From Thermomicrobiales bacterium (GTDB lineage: Bacteria; Chloroflexota; Chloroflexia; Thermomicrobiales; CFX8), in contig JBAOIG010000004.1 of assembly GCA_037045155.1 (NCBI GenBank), forward strand, positions 1-64,000: DNA of 64,000 nt. Reading direction: 5' to 3'. Below, in pieces: positions 50,909 to 59,694 of the stretch. A program made the position numbers and the translations under genes. The notes under the pieces were generated by a model. That model did no database searches, had not been told where the DNA came from, and saw nothing but the letters and a program-made list of their open reading frames with translations. Every line of letters starts with the position of its first letter. The first letter of the stretch is position 1.

Positions 50909-52345
50909 GTGGTTGTACGTGTTCAGGACATTTCCCAGCCGGCCCGTCGTCGACGCACGGCGCTCGCGCCGGACCGACCTGGGGAGGTTCAGCATGTCGC
51001 GGCCGGGTCGCTAGCCGAGGAAATCGGGATCGAGCCGGGCGATCGTATCCTCAAGGTCAATGGGCACCCACTTCGCGATATTCTGGACTTCCAGTACTAC
51101 GCCGCTGAAGAAGAAGTCATCCTCGAGATCGAACGCGATGACCAGATTCACCAGTGCGAGGTCGAGCGCGACGTCGAAGAGGTCTGGGGCATCACGTTCT
51201 CTGACCCCACGATGGATGGCATACATGTCTGCGAAAACTCCTGCCCGTTCTGCTTCATCAAGCAGATTCCGAAGGGGATGCGACGCAGCCTGTACGTCAT
51301 GGACGATGACTATCGCCAGTCAATGCTCCACGGGAGCTTCGTGACGCTGACCAATCTGACCGAAGAGGACTGGCAGCGGATTGAAGAACAGCGGCTTGGG
51401 CCGATGCACGTGTCTGTCCATGCGACGAACCCCGAGCTTCGCGCCCTGCTGGTCGGCAACCCGAAGGGCGCGCTGATCATGGAGCATCTGGGGCGACTCG
51501 AACGAGCTGGCATCGACTATCACGTCCAGTTCGTCCTCTGCCCAGGCATCAACGACGGGGACGAGCTGGAGCGTTCGCTCCGCGATCTGTCGGACTGTGG
51601 GTCACACCTGAAGTCGATCGCGGGGGTGCCAGTCGGATTGACGAAGTTCGGCTTCGAGCGGCAGAAGCTCCGCGTTCGCGTGTCGCGACCATGCAACCGC
51701 ACCCTTCCGGGCGCGATGCTGGAGATGCGCCGCTACAGCCCCCTCGAAGCCCGTGAGGTGATTGCCCAGGCAGAGCGATGGCAGAAGCATTTCCGCAAAA
51801 CACGTGGCGAGACGTTCTTCCATCTCGGTGACGAGTTCTACCTGATGAGCGACAGCCCGGTCCCATCGACGCGCCACTACGATGGCTTCCCGCAGGTCGA
51901 GGATGGGATCGGCATCACCCGACTGTTTCTTGACGACGCGAAGCGCATCATCCGTCGCGGCGAGAAGGCGAGCGTTGCCGGCGCGGCGGGGATCATCGCC
52001 TGCGCCACGCTGATCGGTCCGGCGATGGAGCGAGAGGTTGCAGCCGTGAACGACGCGACCGGCGCCCGGCTGGACGTCGCCGTCGTCGTGAACCAGTTTT
52101 TCGGCCCGGAGATCAATGTCTCCGGCTTACTATCGGGCCAGGACCTCATCCGCACGCTCCGAGATCGACCCGGTGATTCCCCGGTCTACATCTCATCGAC
52201 GATGCTGTCGCGCCGGACCGGAACGATGATCGACGACATGACACTCGAAGAAGTTCAAACGGCGCTCGGGCGTCGGGTCGTTCCGACAGAGCACTTGTCG
52301 AACGTCCTGGCCGATCTCCGCAAGGGCAATCGCGTCGCCGCCTGA
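50909..52345 (+). CDS. DUF512 family PDZ/radical SAM-like iron-sulfur protein
   Basis: 478 aa. PDZ-like domain (about 28-95: GSLAEEIGIEPGDRILKVNGHPL), then CENSCPFCFIKQIPKGMRRSLYV with a CX3CX2C cluster as in radical SAM proteins, HVSVHATNPELRALLVGN, and a C-terminal DUF512 domain with GAAGIIACATLIGPAM and VVVNQFFGPEINVSGLL. Widespread and often near ribosome-assembly GTPases; reaction not established. GTG start, 5 bases after rsmE. Confidence 0.88.
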   Translation: MVVRVQDISQPARRRRTALAPDRPGEVQHVAAGSLAEEIGIEPGDRILKVNGHPLRDILDFQYYAAEEEVILEIERDDQIHQCEVERDVEEVWGITFSDPTMDGIHVCENSCPFCFIKQIPKGMRRSLYVMDDDYRQSMLHGSFVTLTNLTEEDWQRIEEQRLGPMHVSVHATNPELRALLVGNPKGALIMEHLGRLERAGIDYHVQFVLCPGINDGDELERSLRDLSDCGSHLKSIAGVPVGLTKFGFERQKLRVRVSRPCNRTLPGAMLEMRRYSPLEAREVIAQAERWQKHFRKTRGETFFHLGDEFYLMSDSPVPSTRHYDGFPQVEDGIGITRLFLDDAKRIIRRGEKASVAGAAGIIACATLIGPAMEREVAAVNDATGARLDVAVVVNQFFGPEINVSGLLSGQDLIRTLRDRPGDSPVYISSTMLSRRTGTMIDDMTLEEVQTALGRRVVPTEHLSNVLADLRKGNRVAA

Positions 52346-52371
52346 TCGCCCCATCGCGAAAGGAGCGCGGG

Positions 52372-52683
52372 TTGGTCGAGCGCCTCGTGCTCGCGCTGTC
52401 CGGCGACAGCACCATTATCGAGATCATCGTCCAGCCACGGGCGGCGAGGACGGGCGTCTTCGGCGTTCACGACGGCGCTCTGCGCCTGCGTGTCAATGCG
52501 CCCCCCGTTGATGGCGCGGCCAACGCAGCAGTGACGAAATTGCTCTGCGATCTTCTGGATCTGTCAAAGGATCGAGTTGAGATCATCGGCGGACACAGCA
52601 ATCGCCGCAAGCGAATCAGGGTCAGCGGAATGGCCCCGGCGTCCGTCCGCGCCGCACTCGCAACGCACGTCGAGCCGGACTGA
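52372..52683 (+). CDS. DUF167/YggU family protein
   Basis: 103 aa. IIVQPRAARTGVFGVHDGALRLRVNAPPVDGAANAAV is the DUF167 hallmark, followed by VEIIGGHSNRRKRIRV. Function unknown. The start is TTG 52372 with a perfect AAAGGAG nine bases upstream. Last gene of the 48-52.7 kb operon; convergent with the GT2 gene, 6 bases between stops. Confidence 0.88.
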   Translation: MVERLVLALSGDSTIIEIIVQPRAARTGVFGVHDGALRLRVNAPPVDGAANAAVTKLLCDLLDLSKDRVEIIGGHSNRRKRIRVSGMAPASVRAALATHVEPD

Positions 52684-52689
52684 GCCCGG

Positions 52690-53508
52690 CTATCCCCGTC
52701 TGTGCCGGCGAAACGCCAGGAGGGCGATCACCGCTACGAACATAACGGCAAGGACGCCGAACGAGCGCGTTGGGCTTGCCGCATCAGGCTGTTCGGCAGC
52801 AGCGTCCCTCGGCTCCCGGCGCAGCCGCAGCCAGAGCCGAACTGTCTCGCCCATCGCACGAAAGACGACCTTTGGACTGCCACCCGAGGATTCGCCCGCC
52901 GGCCGCGGGTAGTGCTGGACGCCGACCTGCGCGATCGTCGCGCCGCGCTGACGCATGCGAATTAGAAGCTCGGTGTTGATCAGAGCGCCAGGTGTCGTAA
53001 GCTCGATGCCCTTCAGGAACTCCGCATGGAAAACCTTGAACGCGCAGTCAATGTCGCGCATCCGGAAACCGAAGAGAACCCAAACGGATAGCCCGAAGAT
53101 CTTCGCGAAGATGATCCGATAGAATGGGTCCCGGCGCTTGATTCGATAGCCCGCGACGACGTTGTAGTGTGGGACATAAGGTAACAGCGCGCGGATATCG
53201 GCGATGTCAAACTGGCGATCAGAATCCATAAACATGACCGCATCACCAGTGGCAGCGGTAAAGCCGGAGGTCAACGCCGCCCCATAGCCACGGTTCACCC
53301 CGTGGTGAACGGCGCGAACGCGCGGCTCCTCCGTGGCCAACCGATCGACGATCTCGGCGGTCTCGTCGCGGCTACCGTCGTCAACAACGATGATCTCAAA
53401 ATCGGAGACGACCTGAGGAAGGACCTCCAGCGCGCGCCGGACAACCGCCTCGATATTCTCCGCTTCATTGTGGGCCGGCAGCACGAGCGACAGTTTGCGA
53501 TTGAGCAT
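52690..53508 (-). CDS. glycosyltransferase family 2 protein (dolichol-phosphate-mannose synthase-like)
   Basis: 272 aa. LSLVLPAHNEAENIEAVVRRAL, IIVVDDGSRDETAEIV and FMDSDRQFD (the DxD-type metal site) define GT-A family 2. A central region FRMRDIDCAFKVF is like polyprenyl-phosphate sugar synthases, and a C-terminal membrane helix ends with RRHRRG. It may make the lipid-linked sugar used by the GT-C-like protein at 36 kb (inference). ATG 53508 has GGAGGG upstream. Confidence 0.88.
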   Translation of the reverse strand: MLNRKLSLVLPAHNEAENIEAVVRRALEVLPQVVSDFEIIVVDDGSRDETAEIVDRLATEEPRVRAVHHGVNRGYGAALTSGFTAATGDAVMFMDSDRQFDIADIRALLPYVPHYNVVAGYRIKRRDPFYRIIFAKIFGLSVWVLFGFRMRDIDCAFKVFHAEFLKGIELTTPGALINTELLIRMRQRGATIAQVGVQHYPRPAGESSGGSPKVVFRAMGETVRLWLRLRREPRDAAAEQPDAASPTRSFGVLAVMFVAVIALLAFRRHRRG

Positions 53509-53630
53509 CCACCCTCCGCGACCCTTGCACACGAACCCCGCGTCCACGCCTGGCGTGCCGCGGGGTTACCGATGGCCGCGCCTAGTATACGGGACGACGC
53601 CACGCTCGGCGGTCGCGACAGATATGGCGG

Positions 53631-54086
53631 CTACGGGACGAGCTGGAACCGGATGCCGCCGATCTCGACAAAGTCCCCGGTTCGAATGCCAGTCGGAACG
53701 CGAATCTGCGTGCCGTTGACGAATGTGCCATTCGTCGAGCGCAGGTCGGTGACCCACCAACGATCCTGCTCCCAGCTGAGCTGGGCATGCTCGGAAGAAA
53801 TAAACGAGCTTTCGACGTGGATCGTTGCCCTCGGATGCCGGCCAATGACAGATACGGGCTCGAGGTCAAACACTTCACCGCGGCGCAGATTCGACTCCCC
53901 GGGTTCGGCAACCATCAGCGCGCCGATCGGCGCGGGCACGCCCGCAACGGGTTCTCCCCGGGTTGCGAGGGCACGCAGCTCGCGGGACACGACGCGAATG
54001 ACCTGGTAGACGAAGAAATACAGGAGGAAGATGAACACAACCCGCAACAGCAGGACGAACCATTCAAATGGCAGCTCAGAAACCAA
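53631..54086 (-). CDS. FHA domain membrane protein (FhaB/FipA-like)
   Basis: 151 aa. One N-terminal membrane helix (about 8-30) and a cytoplasmic FHA domain: SVIGRHPRATIHVESSFISSEHAQL with GR, SS..H, then DLRSTNGTFVNG. FHA binds phosphothreonine, so this reads Ser/Thr kinase output. The start is TTG 54086 with GAGG ten bases ahead. 29 bases after the FhaA-like gene. The same pair occurs in actinobacterial wall-growth clusters, but no kinase or pbp/rodA is next to it here. Confidence 0.87.
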   Translation of the reverse strand: MVSELPFEWFVLLLRVVFIFLLYFFVYQVIRVVSRELRALATRGEPVAGVPAPIGALMVAEPGESNLRRGEVFDLEPVSVIGRHPRATIHVESSFISSEHAQLSWEQDRWWVTDLRSTNGTFVNGTQIRVPTGIRTGDFVEIGGIRFQLVP

Positions 54087-54115
54087 CGATTGATGACCTC
54101 ACCGGCGCGGCAACT

Positions 54116-54883
54116 TCAGTCGCGGCTCATGCCGCTGGACGGCGTCGAATAGGGCAGAAGCTCCATCGCGACGGTCCCGAAGGTAATCATATCGCCGTCA
54201 CGGAGGCGGGCTGTCGCGATCGGCCGGCCATTCACCTGTGTCCCGTTCGTGCTCTCCAGGTCCCGCAGCTCGTAGACACCATCGCGCACCTCGATCTGCG
54301 CGTGGTGGCGCGATACCTCGGCGGCATCGATGACGACGTCATTGTCGAGCGCGCGGCCGATCTGGATCAACGGTCGACGAAGGATCACTGTCTCTCCGGA
54401 GTGGTTACCGCCCGTGAAGCGAAGGAGCTTCGGCGGCACATCTCCCGCCGCGCGAATCACGCGATAGACCTCGGTTCGCTGGATCTCATCCTGAGCGACG
54501 CGATCGAGGCCCGGAAGTTCCGCGATGCTTGCATCCACCCGGATCTGGCGACGGACAACGGCGTCTTCGCCGAAGATCTGAACCCGGACGAGGTCGATAA
54601 ACCGGTAATCGCGCCGATCTGCCTGGTCGATGAGCCACTCCTCCATCTGATGACAGAGGGCAGGGACGAAATCGGCGAACATGACCATGTCAAGCGGGTT
54701 CATGCTGACGCGGTAGTCGTTCGGCACGATCATGCCGTCGACCGAGGCGACCTTACGACTCTCCATCGCCCGCTCCAGCCGACGGCCGATTTCGGCCGGC
54801 TGAATCGCTGGGCGGAAAATTCGCCCGACCGTGCCCTCGACCACGTGCTCGAAGAAATTCTCGAACTTGTCGAGAGCAGTCAT
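54116..54883 (-). CDS. DUF3662-FHA protein (FhaA-like)
   Basis: 255 aa. N-terminal DUF3662 domain (FENFFEHVVEGTVGRIF, IQPAEIGRRLERAMESRK, VPNDYRVSMNPLD), a helical linker, and a C-terminal FHA domain (IQIGRALDNDVVIDAAEVSRHHAQI, DLESTNGTQVNG). FhaA regulates wall precursor flipping in mycobacteria. ATG 54883 fits the family N-terminus; TTG 54913 would add ten residues. Confidence 0.88.
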   Translation of the reverse strand: MTALDKFENFFEHVVEGTVGRIFRPAIQPAEIGRRLERAMESRKVASVDGMIVPNDYRVSMNPLDMVMFADFVPALCHQMEEWLIDQADRRDYRFIDLVRVQIFGEDAVVRRQIRVDASIAELPGLDRVAQDEIQRTEVYRVIRAAGDVPPKLLRFTGGNHSGETVILRRPLIQIGRALDNDVVIDAAEVSRHHAQIEVRDGVYELRDLESTNGTQVNGRPIATARLRDGDMITFGTVAMELLPYSTPSSGMSRD

Positions 54884-54946
54884 GCGCTTGAGGCTCCGAA
54901 TGCTGTCAGGCAAATACCAGGACCCTGCGGCTGAGCCGCGCCCCGA

Positions 54947-55873
54947 TTATAGGAGCCGCGTTTCAGGCTGGTCAAACCCGGGGGTGGCGGCAACTTGAGC
55001 GAGCGGGAAACGATCGGCGCCTGCCCGCGTCAGAACCCACCGCCCAAGCGCGTAGAACGCGTAGACCTCCAGGCCGAACGGCAGGTAGCCGCCATAGCCC
55101 AGGATCGGCATCTCGAAGATGTGCAGCCAGCCGACGTGAGGGATATCGTAGGTCCACTTGGGCATCGCCCGGATGTTCCACATCTCCCAGAAGAAGCCGC
55201 AGATGAGCGTGCCGAGGCCCAGGTTGAGTACGATCGACCAGTCGCGCCGCGCCAGATGCTGGCCGACGGAATCCGCGCCAAGCGCAGTCCCGACCGGGTC
55301 GATGATGAAGACCAGCGCCAGCCAGACCAGCGGGAAGGCGTAGCCGGGCCAGAGCGCGGTGGCCAGCACCATCAGCCAGCCGGCAAGGTGATAGCCAGCC
55401 AGCCAGCCGCGGGACATTGGCATCCCCGGCAGCGCCCTGAGCCAGTCCAGGCGAAACGAGCGCACGAGCTCCGCAGTCGTCAGCACGGCCGGCATCACCG
55501 TGGAAAACGCGACACTGGACAGCAGGAATCGCGTCATTCGCCCGTAGTCGCGCGGCAGGTGATAGACCCAGTTGCCAACCAACCGGTTCAGCAGCTCGAA
55601 GACCCACCAGAGCGGCACTGACAGCACAAATAGCCATGCCACCCGCCATCCGGATCGCACAATCGGAGACGTTCCGGTTCGCCATTCCACGATGGAGTCA
55701 ACGGTGAGGATGTAGCCGAGCCAGAGCGGAAAGAAGGTGTAGTCGGAGTACGGGCGGGCGTGCGTCCAGGAAACAGTCCAGCAGACACCGACCAGCAGCA
55801 AGCCAGCGATCGCCCGGACCCGATGGCTGAGAGCAGGGCGTTCATGTGTCCGCGGAAGTGCAGCGCCGGTCAT
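54947..55873 (-). CDS. polytopic membrane protein of unknown function
   Basis: 308 aa from ATG 55873, about eight hydrophobic segments. A conserved-looking C-terminal block has GFFWEMWNIRAMPKWTY, then IFEMPILGYGGYLPFGLE, rich in aromatics and acidic residues inside membrane segments, suggesting an enzyme active site. I cannot name the family. TATACT (55885-55880, minus) ends 7 bases before this ATG, so the message may be leaderless. Divergent from rpe. Confidence 0.6.
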   Translation of the reverse strand: MTGAALPRTHERPALSHRVRAIAGLLLVGVCWTVSWTHARPYSDYTFFPLWLGYILTVDSIVEWRTGTSPIVRSGWRVAWLFVLSVPLWWVFELLNRLVGNWVYHLPRDYGRMTRFLLSSVAFSTVMPAVLTTAELVRSFRLDWLRALPGMPMSRGWLAGYHLAGWLMVLATALWPGYAFPLVWLALVFIIDPVGTALGADSVGQHLARRDWSIVLNLGLGTLICGFFWEMWNIRAMPKWTYDIPHVGWLHIFEMPILGYGGYLPFGLEVYAFYALGRWVLTRAGADRFPLAQVAATPGFDQPETRLL

Positions 55874-55879
55874 ATTGCC

Positions 55880-55885
55880 AGTATA
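55880..55885 (-). promoter_or_regulatory. -10 element for a possibly leaderless transcript
   Basis: TATACT on the minus strand, with the A of ATG 55873 exactly 7 bases past its end, where transcription would begin. No ribosome site precedes the ATG. -35 not clear. Confidence 0.35.
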
Positions 55886-55947
55886 GTGCGGATTGCGCCG
55901 GAAACGAGTCGGCGGGATCGGGCACGAGCGGGAAGGGCGGAGTGACA

Positions 55948-56634
55948 ATGGCACGGACTGAGCGCGTGATGCTGTCGCCGTCGATCCTGAACAGCGACCT
56001 GGCGCGGCTGGCCGACTCGCTCGCGCTGCTGGAGCAAGCCGGGGCCGACTACGTCCATCTCGACGTCATGGACGGGCGGTTCGTGCCGAATATCTCGATC
56101 GGCATACCAGTTGTCGCGTCGGTTCGAGAGGCGACCAGCTTGCCGTTGGACGTGCATCTGATGATCGTCGAGCCCGAGCGGTACGTCGAGCAGTTTGTCG
56201 CGGCCGGCGCGGATATCGTCACGATCCAGGTCGAGGCGACCGCGCACCCGCACCGCGTATTGCAGTCGATCCGCGAGCAAGGCGCGCGCGCCGGCCTGGC
56301 GCTCAACCCCGGCACCCCGATCAGCCACGCAATCGAGCTCCTGCCACTCTGCGATCTCGTGCTCATCATGAGCGTGAACCCCGGCTTCGGTGGTCAGAGC
56401 TTCATCCCGACATCGCTGCGGCGTCTCGGCGAGGCTCGCGCGGCGATCGATGCGGTCGGCTACCCGACAATCCTCGAGGTGGACGGCGGGATCACCACGC
56501 GAACCGCGCCGAAGGCTGTCGAGGCTGGGGCGACAATGCTGGTGGCGGGCACCGCTATCTTCGGGGCGGAGGCCGGCGTCGTCGCCGCCCTCCACGACCT
56601 GCGAGGCGCGGCAACGGCGAGGAATAGCGGCTGA
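55948..56634 (+). CDS. rpe: ribulose-phosphate 3-epimerase
   Basis: Pentose phosphate pathway TIM-barrel enzyme, about 228 aa. Metal and catalytic residues visible in LSPSILNSDLARL, VHLDVMDGRFVPNISIG, DVHLMIVEPE, VNPGFGGQSFI and LEVDGGI. ATG 55948 is preceded by GGGCGGAG; ATG 55969 would begin at the conserved MLSPS. A nitroreductase gene follows on the same strand after 71 bases. Confidence 0.95.
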   Translation: MARTERVMLSPSILNSDLARLADSLALLEQAGADYVHLDVMDGRFVPNISIGIPVVASVREATSLPLDVHLMIVEPERYVEQFVAAGADIVTIQVEATAHPHRVLQSIREQGARAGLALNPGTPISHAIELLPLCDLVLIMSVNPGFGGQSFIPTSLRRLGEARAAIDAVGYPTILEVDGGITTRTAPKAVEAGATMLVAGTAIFGAEAGVVAALHDLRGAATARNSG

Positions 56635-56705
56635 GCGCCAGGGGTTGAGATCGACACGCGACCTGATGGTCGAGTCAACAGTCGGTAGCTGAGGAGCAAC
56701 ACACG

Positions 56706-57251
56706 ATGCCACGCCTGACAAACCCCGCGGAGATCACCCAGGAAATCCGGAACGTGCGCCAGACCCGCCAGTACACGAGTGGCGCTGTGTCCGACGACAC
56801 AATTACCGAGCTACTGGAAATCGCGCGCTGGACCGGCAGCTCACGCAACACCCAGCCCTGGCACTTCATCGCCATCACGGACCGGGATCTCCTGCGTGCA
56901 ATCAGCCAACTGCGGCCGGCGATCAACTGGGTGTCCGCTGCGCCACTGGGGGTTTCCATCGTCCTGGACGGGGACGCAGAACTGAGTGAAGCGTATGACG
57001 AGGGTCGGGTGATCGAGCGTCTGATGATTGGCGCACATATTCTGGGTCTCCATAGTGGCGTCGCCTGGTTTGGCGACAATGATCAACAGGCGGAGGCCAA
57101 ACGCCTCCTGAACATCCCGACAGGCCGGACCGCAAGGTCGTTGGTGGCGGTCGGACACGCGACGACAACAGTAGACCCGCGTCCCAACCCGGCCCAGGGT
57201 GGGCGGAAACCGCTCGACGAGGTCGCCAGCTACAACCGGATGGAAGGGTAG
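56706..57251 (+). CDS. nitroreductase family protein
   Basis: 181 aa flavin-dependent oxidoreductase fold. RQTRQYTSGAVSDDTITELLEIARWTGSSRNTQPWHFI is the FMN-binding N-terminus; GLHSGVAWF lies in the second half. Substrate unknown. GAGGAG ten bases before ATG 56706. The last 22 bases overlap the convergent MFS gene. Confidence 0.88.
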   Translation: MPRLTNPAEITQEIRNVRQTRQYTSGAVSDDTITELLEIARWTGSSRNTQPWHFIAITDRDLLRAISQLRPAINWVSAAPLGVSIVLDGDAELSEAYDEGRVIERLMIGAHILGLHSGVAWFGDNDQQAEAKRLLNIPTGRTARSLVAVGHATTTVDPRPNPAQGGRKPLDEVASYNRMEG

Positions 57252-58882
57252 TCCTCGCTCAGCGGCTCAATCGAATGGTCATCAGCACTCTTGTTCCGGA
57301 GCAACGCCACTGCGCCAACCGCAACAACGCAGACCACGGCCGCGATGATGAATGTCTCGCGGATCACAGCAAGCGTCAGCGGAACAATCCGCTCGTTCAG
57401 TAGTTGCTGTTGACGCGTGAAATACTCAGCGGTCGTCTCGCCCGGATTCGGGCTGACGGGGGGTAGCGCGACGATCCGGCGATCGAGTCGAGCGAGCCCC
57501 CAGGCGGTGATCGCCGACAGGCCCAGCGTCATCCCCAGCAGACGGGCAAGCAGGACAAGCCCAGACGCCGCGCCATAGTCTTCGAGGCGAGCGGCGCGGA
57601 TCGCAACCTCACCGATCGGGGCGACGACGATACCCAGACCAACACCAGCGGTCGCCATTGTCATGGCCATCAGCCCCATCCGGAGCTCGTCCGGCCACCA
57701 CCACATCGCGGCGAAGCCGAGCGCGCCGATCAGCAAACCAACCGTCGCGACGGGTCTGATGCCCCGAGCATTAACCAGACGACCACCCGCCACCGCGCCG
57801 ACTGTCATCGCGAGGGTAAAGCTGCCAAGCAGCAGAGCGGTGCGGGTGGCCACGTCACTTGCGTCTGAGAGCAGCGCGACCGCAAGAGGCGCGTTGACCA
57901 TCGCGGTTATCAGCGCAACACCGACGAGCGCATTTGCGACGCCGGCGGACTGGAAGAGACGTTGTCGGATCAATGATCTTGGTAGTATCGGCTGTGCAGA
58001 ACGACGCTCGACGATCACAAACACACCGAGCAGAACGAGCGCAACCACCAGCAAGGGCCAGCGCCACGGCGCGAGCGGATTCACGTCTGCCCCGAGCCGC
58101 GCCGCGCCCTGAGCGCTGCTCAGTCCCGCCTCGCCGCCCGATGAAAGCGCCAGGCAGAATGCCACGAGCCCGGTCGCGCCGAGAATCGCGCCGGCAAACC
58201 CCGGTCTTTCGGACGAGACCGGCGGTCGCTTCTGGACCCCACCGGCTGCGAGCATGACTCCCGCGGCCAACCCGATCGGGAGGTTGAGCCAGAAAATCGC
58301 TCTCCACGAGCCAAGGAGCTCGAAGATCAACGAACCCCAGACCGGGCCAAGTACCCAGCCGAGTGTATCGACCGCCGCGACGAGCCCGAGCGTGAACGCA
58401 CGCCGGCGCATCGGAACGATGTCCGCAACAAGCGCCATCGACACTGGCAGCATCGCGCCGCCGCCGAGGCCCTGCAGCGTTCGCCCAAGGATCATCGTGC
58501 CGAGTTGGCCGGCCATGGCGGCCACGATCGACCCCACCAGGAACAACACAAGCGCCGCGCCAAACACTGGGAAACGACCGAAGAAATCGGACAGCCGGCC
58601 GGTCAGAGGCACAGTGACGGTGTAGGCAACCAGGTAGGCGAGCACGATCCACGAGTAGCGATCGGCGTCAACAGCGCTGATTCCGAGGTCAGCGATGACA
58701 CGAGGAAGGATCGGAGCTACGACCGTGAGGTCCAGCGCGGCCAGAAATACAACCGCCAGAACAGGCAGCAGTCGACGCCAGGGTGTCGAATCCTCGGTAC
58801 TGGCGATCGTATCGACGTTCAGGATGTTGGCGGTGGCTGGATGTCGACCGCCTCTCCCTGTTTGCTCAGATCCAGCGTCCAT
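57230..58882 (-). CDS. DHA2-type MFS exporter paired with an LprG-like lipoprotein
   Basis: 550 aa, 14 membrane segments. MFS motif A is GRLSDFFGRFPVF, and the antiporter-type motif C region is LGWVLGPVWGSLI. In the frame there is no start codon between the lipoprotein stop and the first helix, so ATG 58882 within the lipoprotein gene must be used: a 64-base overlap that couples the two. Mycobacterial P55 (Rv1410c) has the same family, size and partner and moves triacylglycerol lipids. Annotations as drug transporter would also be reasonable. Confidence 0.87.
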   Translation of the reverse strand: MDAGSEQTGRGGRHPATANILNVDTIASTEDSTPWRRLLPVLAVVFLAALDLTVVAPILPRVIADLGISAVDADRYSWIVLAYLVAYTVTVPLTGRLSDFFGRFPVFGAALVLFLVGSIVAAMAGQLGTMILGRTLQGLGGGAMLPVSMALVADIVPMRRRAFTLGLVAAVDTLGWVLGPVWGSLIFELLGSWRAIFWLNLPIGLAAGVMLAAGGVQKRPPVSSERPGFAGAILGATGLVAFCLALSSGGEAGLSSAQGAARLGADVNPLAPWRWPLLVVALVLLGVFVIVERRSAQPILPRSLIRQRLFQSAGVANALVGVALITAMVNAPLAVALLSDASDVATRTALLLGSFTLAMTVGAVAGGRLVNARGIRPVATVGLLIGALGFAAMWWWPDELRMGLMAMTMATAGVGLGIVVAPIGEVAIRAARLEDYGAASGLVLLARLLGMTLGLSAITAWGLARLDRRIVALPPVSPNPGETTAEYFTRQQQLLNERIVPLTLAVIRETFIIAAVVCVVAVGAVALLRNKSADDHSIEPLSEDYPSIRL

Positions 58883-59535
58883 GCGACTGGATTCTTCCGC
58901 GCACCCTCTGGCTCCTTCAGCGAAACACGGAGTAGATCGTTCGTGCCGGCGTCCACCCAGAGTGTGACTGAAATAACATCGCCCTGAATCGACCCGCTGG
59001 TGACCTGGCTCACTGCGTTCTGATCGACCGTCCCCGTGATCACCCTGGTGTCGCGACCGCCAACAGAGTCGTCCTTCCCGAGGGCAGCGCCTTGCAAGTT
59101 CGCGAGAATCGGCTTGATGCCATTCTTCTCGTCGAAGACGACGGCAGGGTTGTAGCTGAAGTCAGCCGGCGCGACTTCCCACTTCCCGCTGATGAAGTTG
59201 GTCATCCATGTCTTGTCGCCAATTGCAATCAGCGAGATGTTCGCCTGGGTAATCTGGATATCGATCCGCGCGTCGGCATTGACAGCGTCAGGCCGCTTGA
59301 GAACCCCCTCGGCGCTTAGCAGCTTGATCGACTGAGCGCTGTCGATGAACGCGTCGCCGTCGACCGTCAACTTGAAGTGCGCCGTGTCGGTCGCTGCCCA
59401 ACGATCCCCGGCAGCAGTCAGGACCGATGCAGCCGTCGGTTTCGAGCTGCTGCTGGACGCGCTTCCCGTACTGCAACCACCAGCAAAGACGAGCAGACCG
59501 AGGATCACGATGCTGAACAAGCGTAACCGGTGCAT
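58819..59535 (-). CDS. LppX/LprAFG family lipoprotein
   Basis: 238 aa. Lipoprotein signal peptide MHRLRLFSIVILGLLVFAGG with lipobox Cys21, Ser-rich spacer, then a LppX/LprG half-barrel: DRWAATDTAHFKLTVDGDAFI, LSAEGVLKRPDAVNADA, DKTWMTN, GKWEVAPADF, TGTVDQ, and VTLWVDAGTNDLLRV. These proteins carry lipids in a hydrophobic cavity outside the membrane. Encoded upstream of, and overlapping with, the MFS exporter. An inverted repeat (59574-59595) lies in its leader. Confidence 0.85.
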   Translation of the reverse strand: MHRLRLFSIVILGLLVFAGGCSTGSASSSSSKPTAASVLTAAGDRWAATDTAHFKLTVDGDAFIDSAQSIKLLSAEGVLKRPDAVNADARIDIQITQANISLIAIGDKTWMTNFISGKWEVAPADFSYNPAVVFDEKNGIKPILANLQGAALGKDDSVGGRDTRVITGTVDQNAVSQVTSGSIQGDVISVTLWVDAGTNDLLRVSLKEPEGARKNPVAWTLDLSKQGEAVDIQPPPTS

Positions 59536-59573
59536 CTACACATCCTGTCTGGATCGCATCCCACAGCGGTACG

Positions 59574-59595
59574 GTTCCCGCCTCTGGTCGGGAAC
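59574..59595 (-). promoter_or_regulatory. inverted repeat in the LprG-like gene leader
   Basis: GTTCCCG (59574-59580) and CGGGAAC (59589-59595) with an 8-base spacer, just after a possible -10 TATGAT (59608-59603, minus). Could be an operator or a 5' hairpin; also lies upstream of the divergent PP2C gene. Confidence 0.3.
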
Positions 59596-59694
59596 GTACA
59601 GTATCATATGGCCCGGGAACCTACTCGCCATCCATGCGCACCCTGTCAACGTCCGTGGACGCGTGCTATCGCTCAACCGAGGAGTATCTCGATC

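Noticed and set aside
58819..58882. Possible frameshift between the lipoprotein and MFS genes
   Set aside because: Both proteins are complete, with the lipoprotein ending in its own stop; a genuine overlap explains it and matches the known gene pair.
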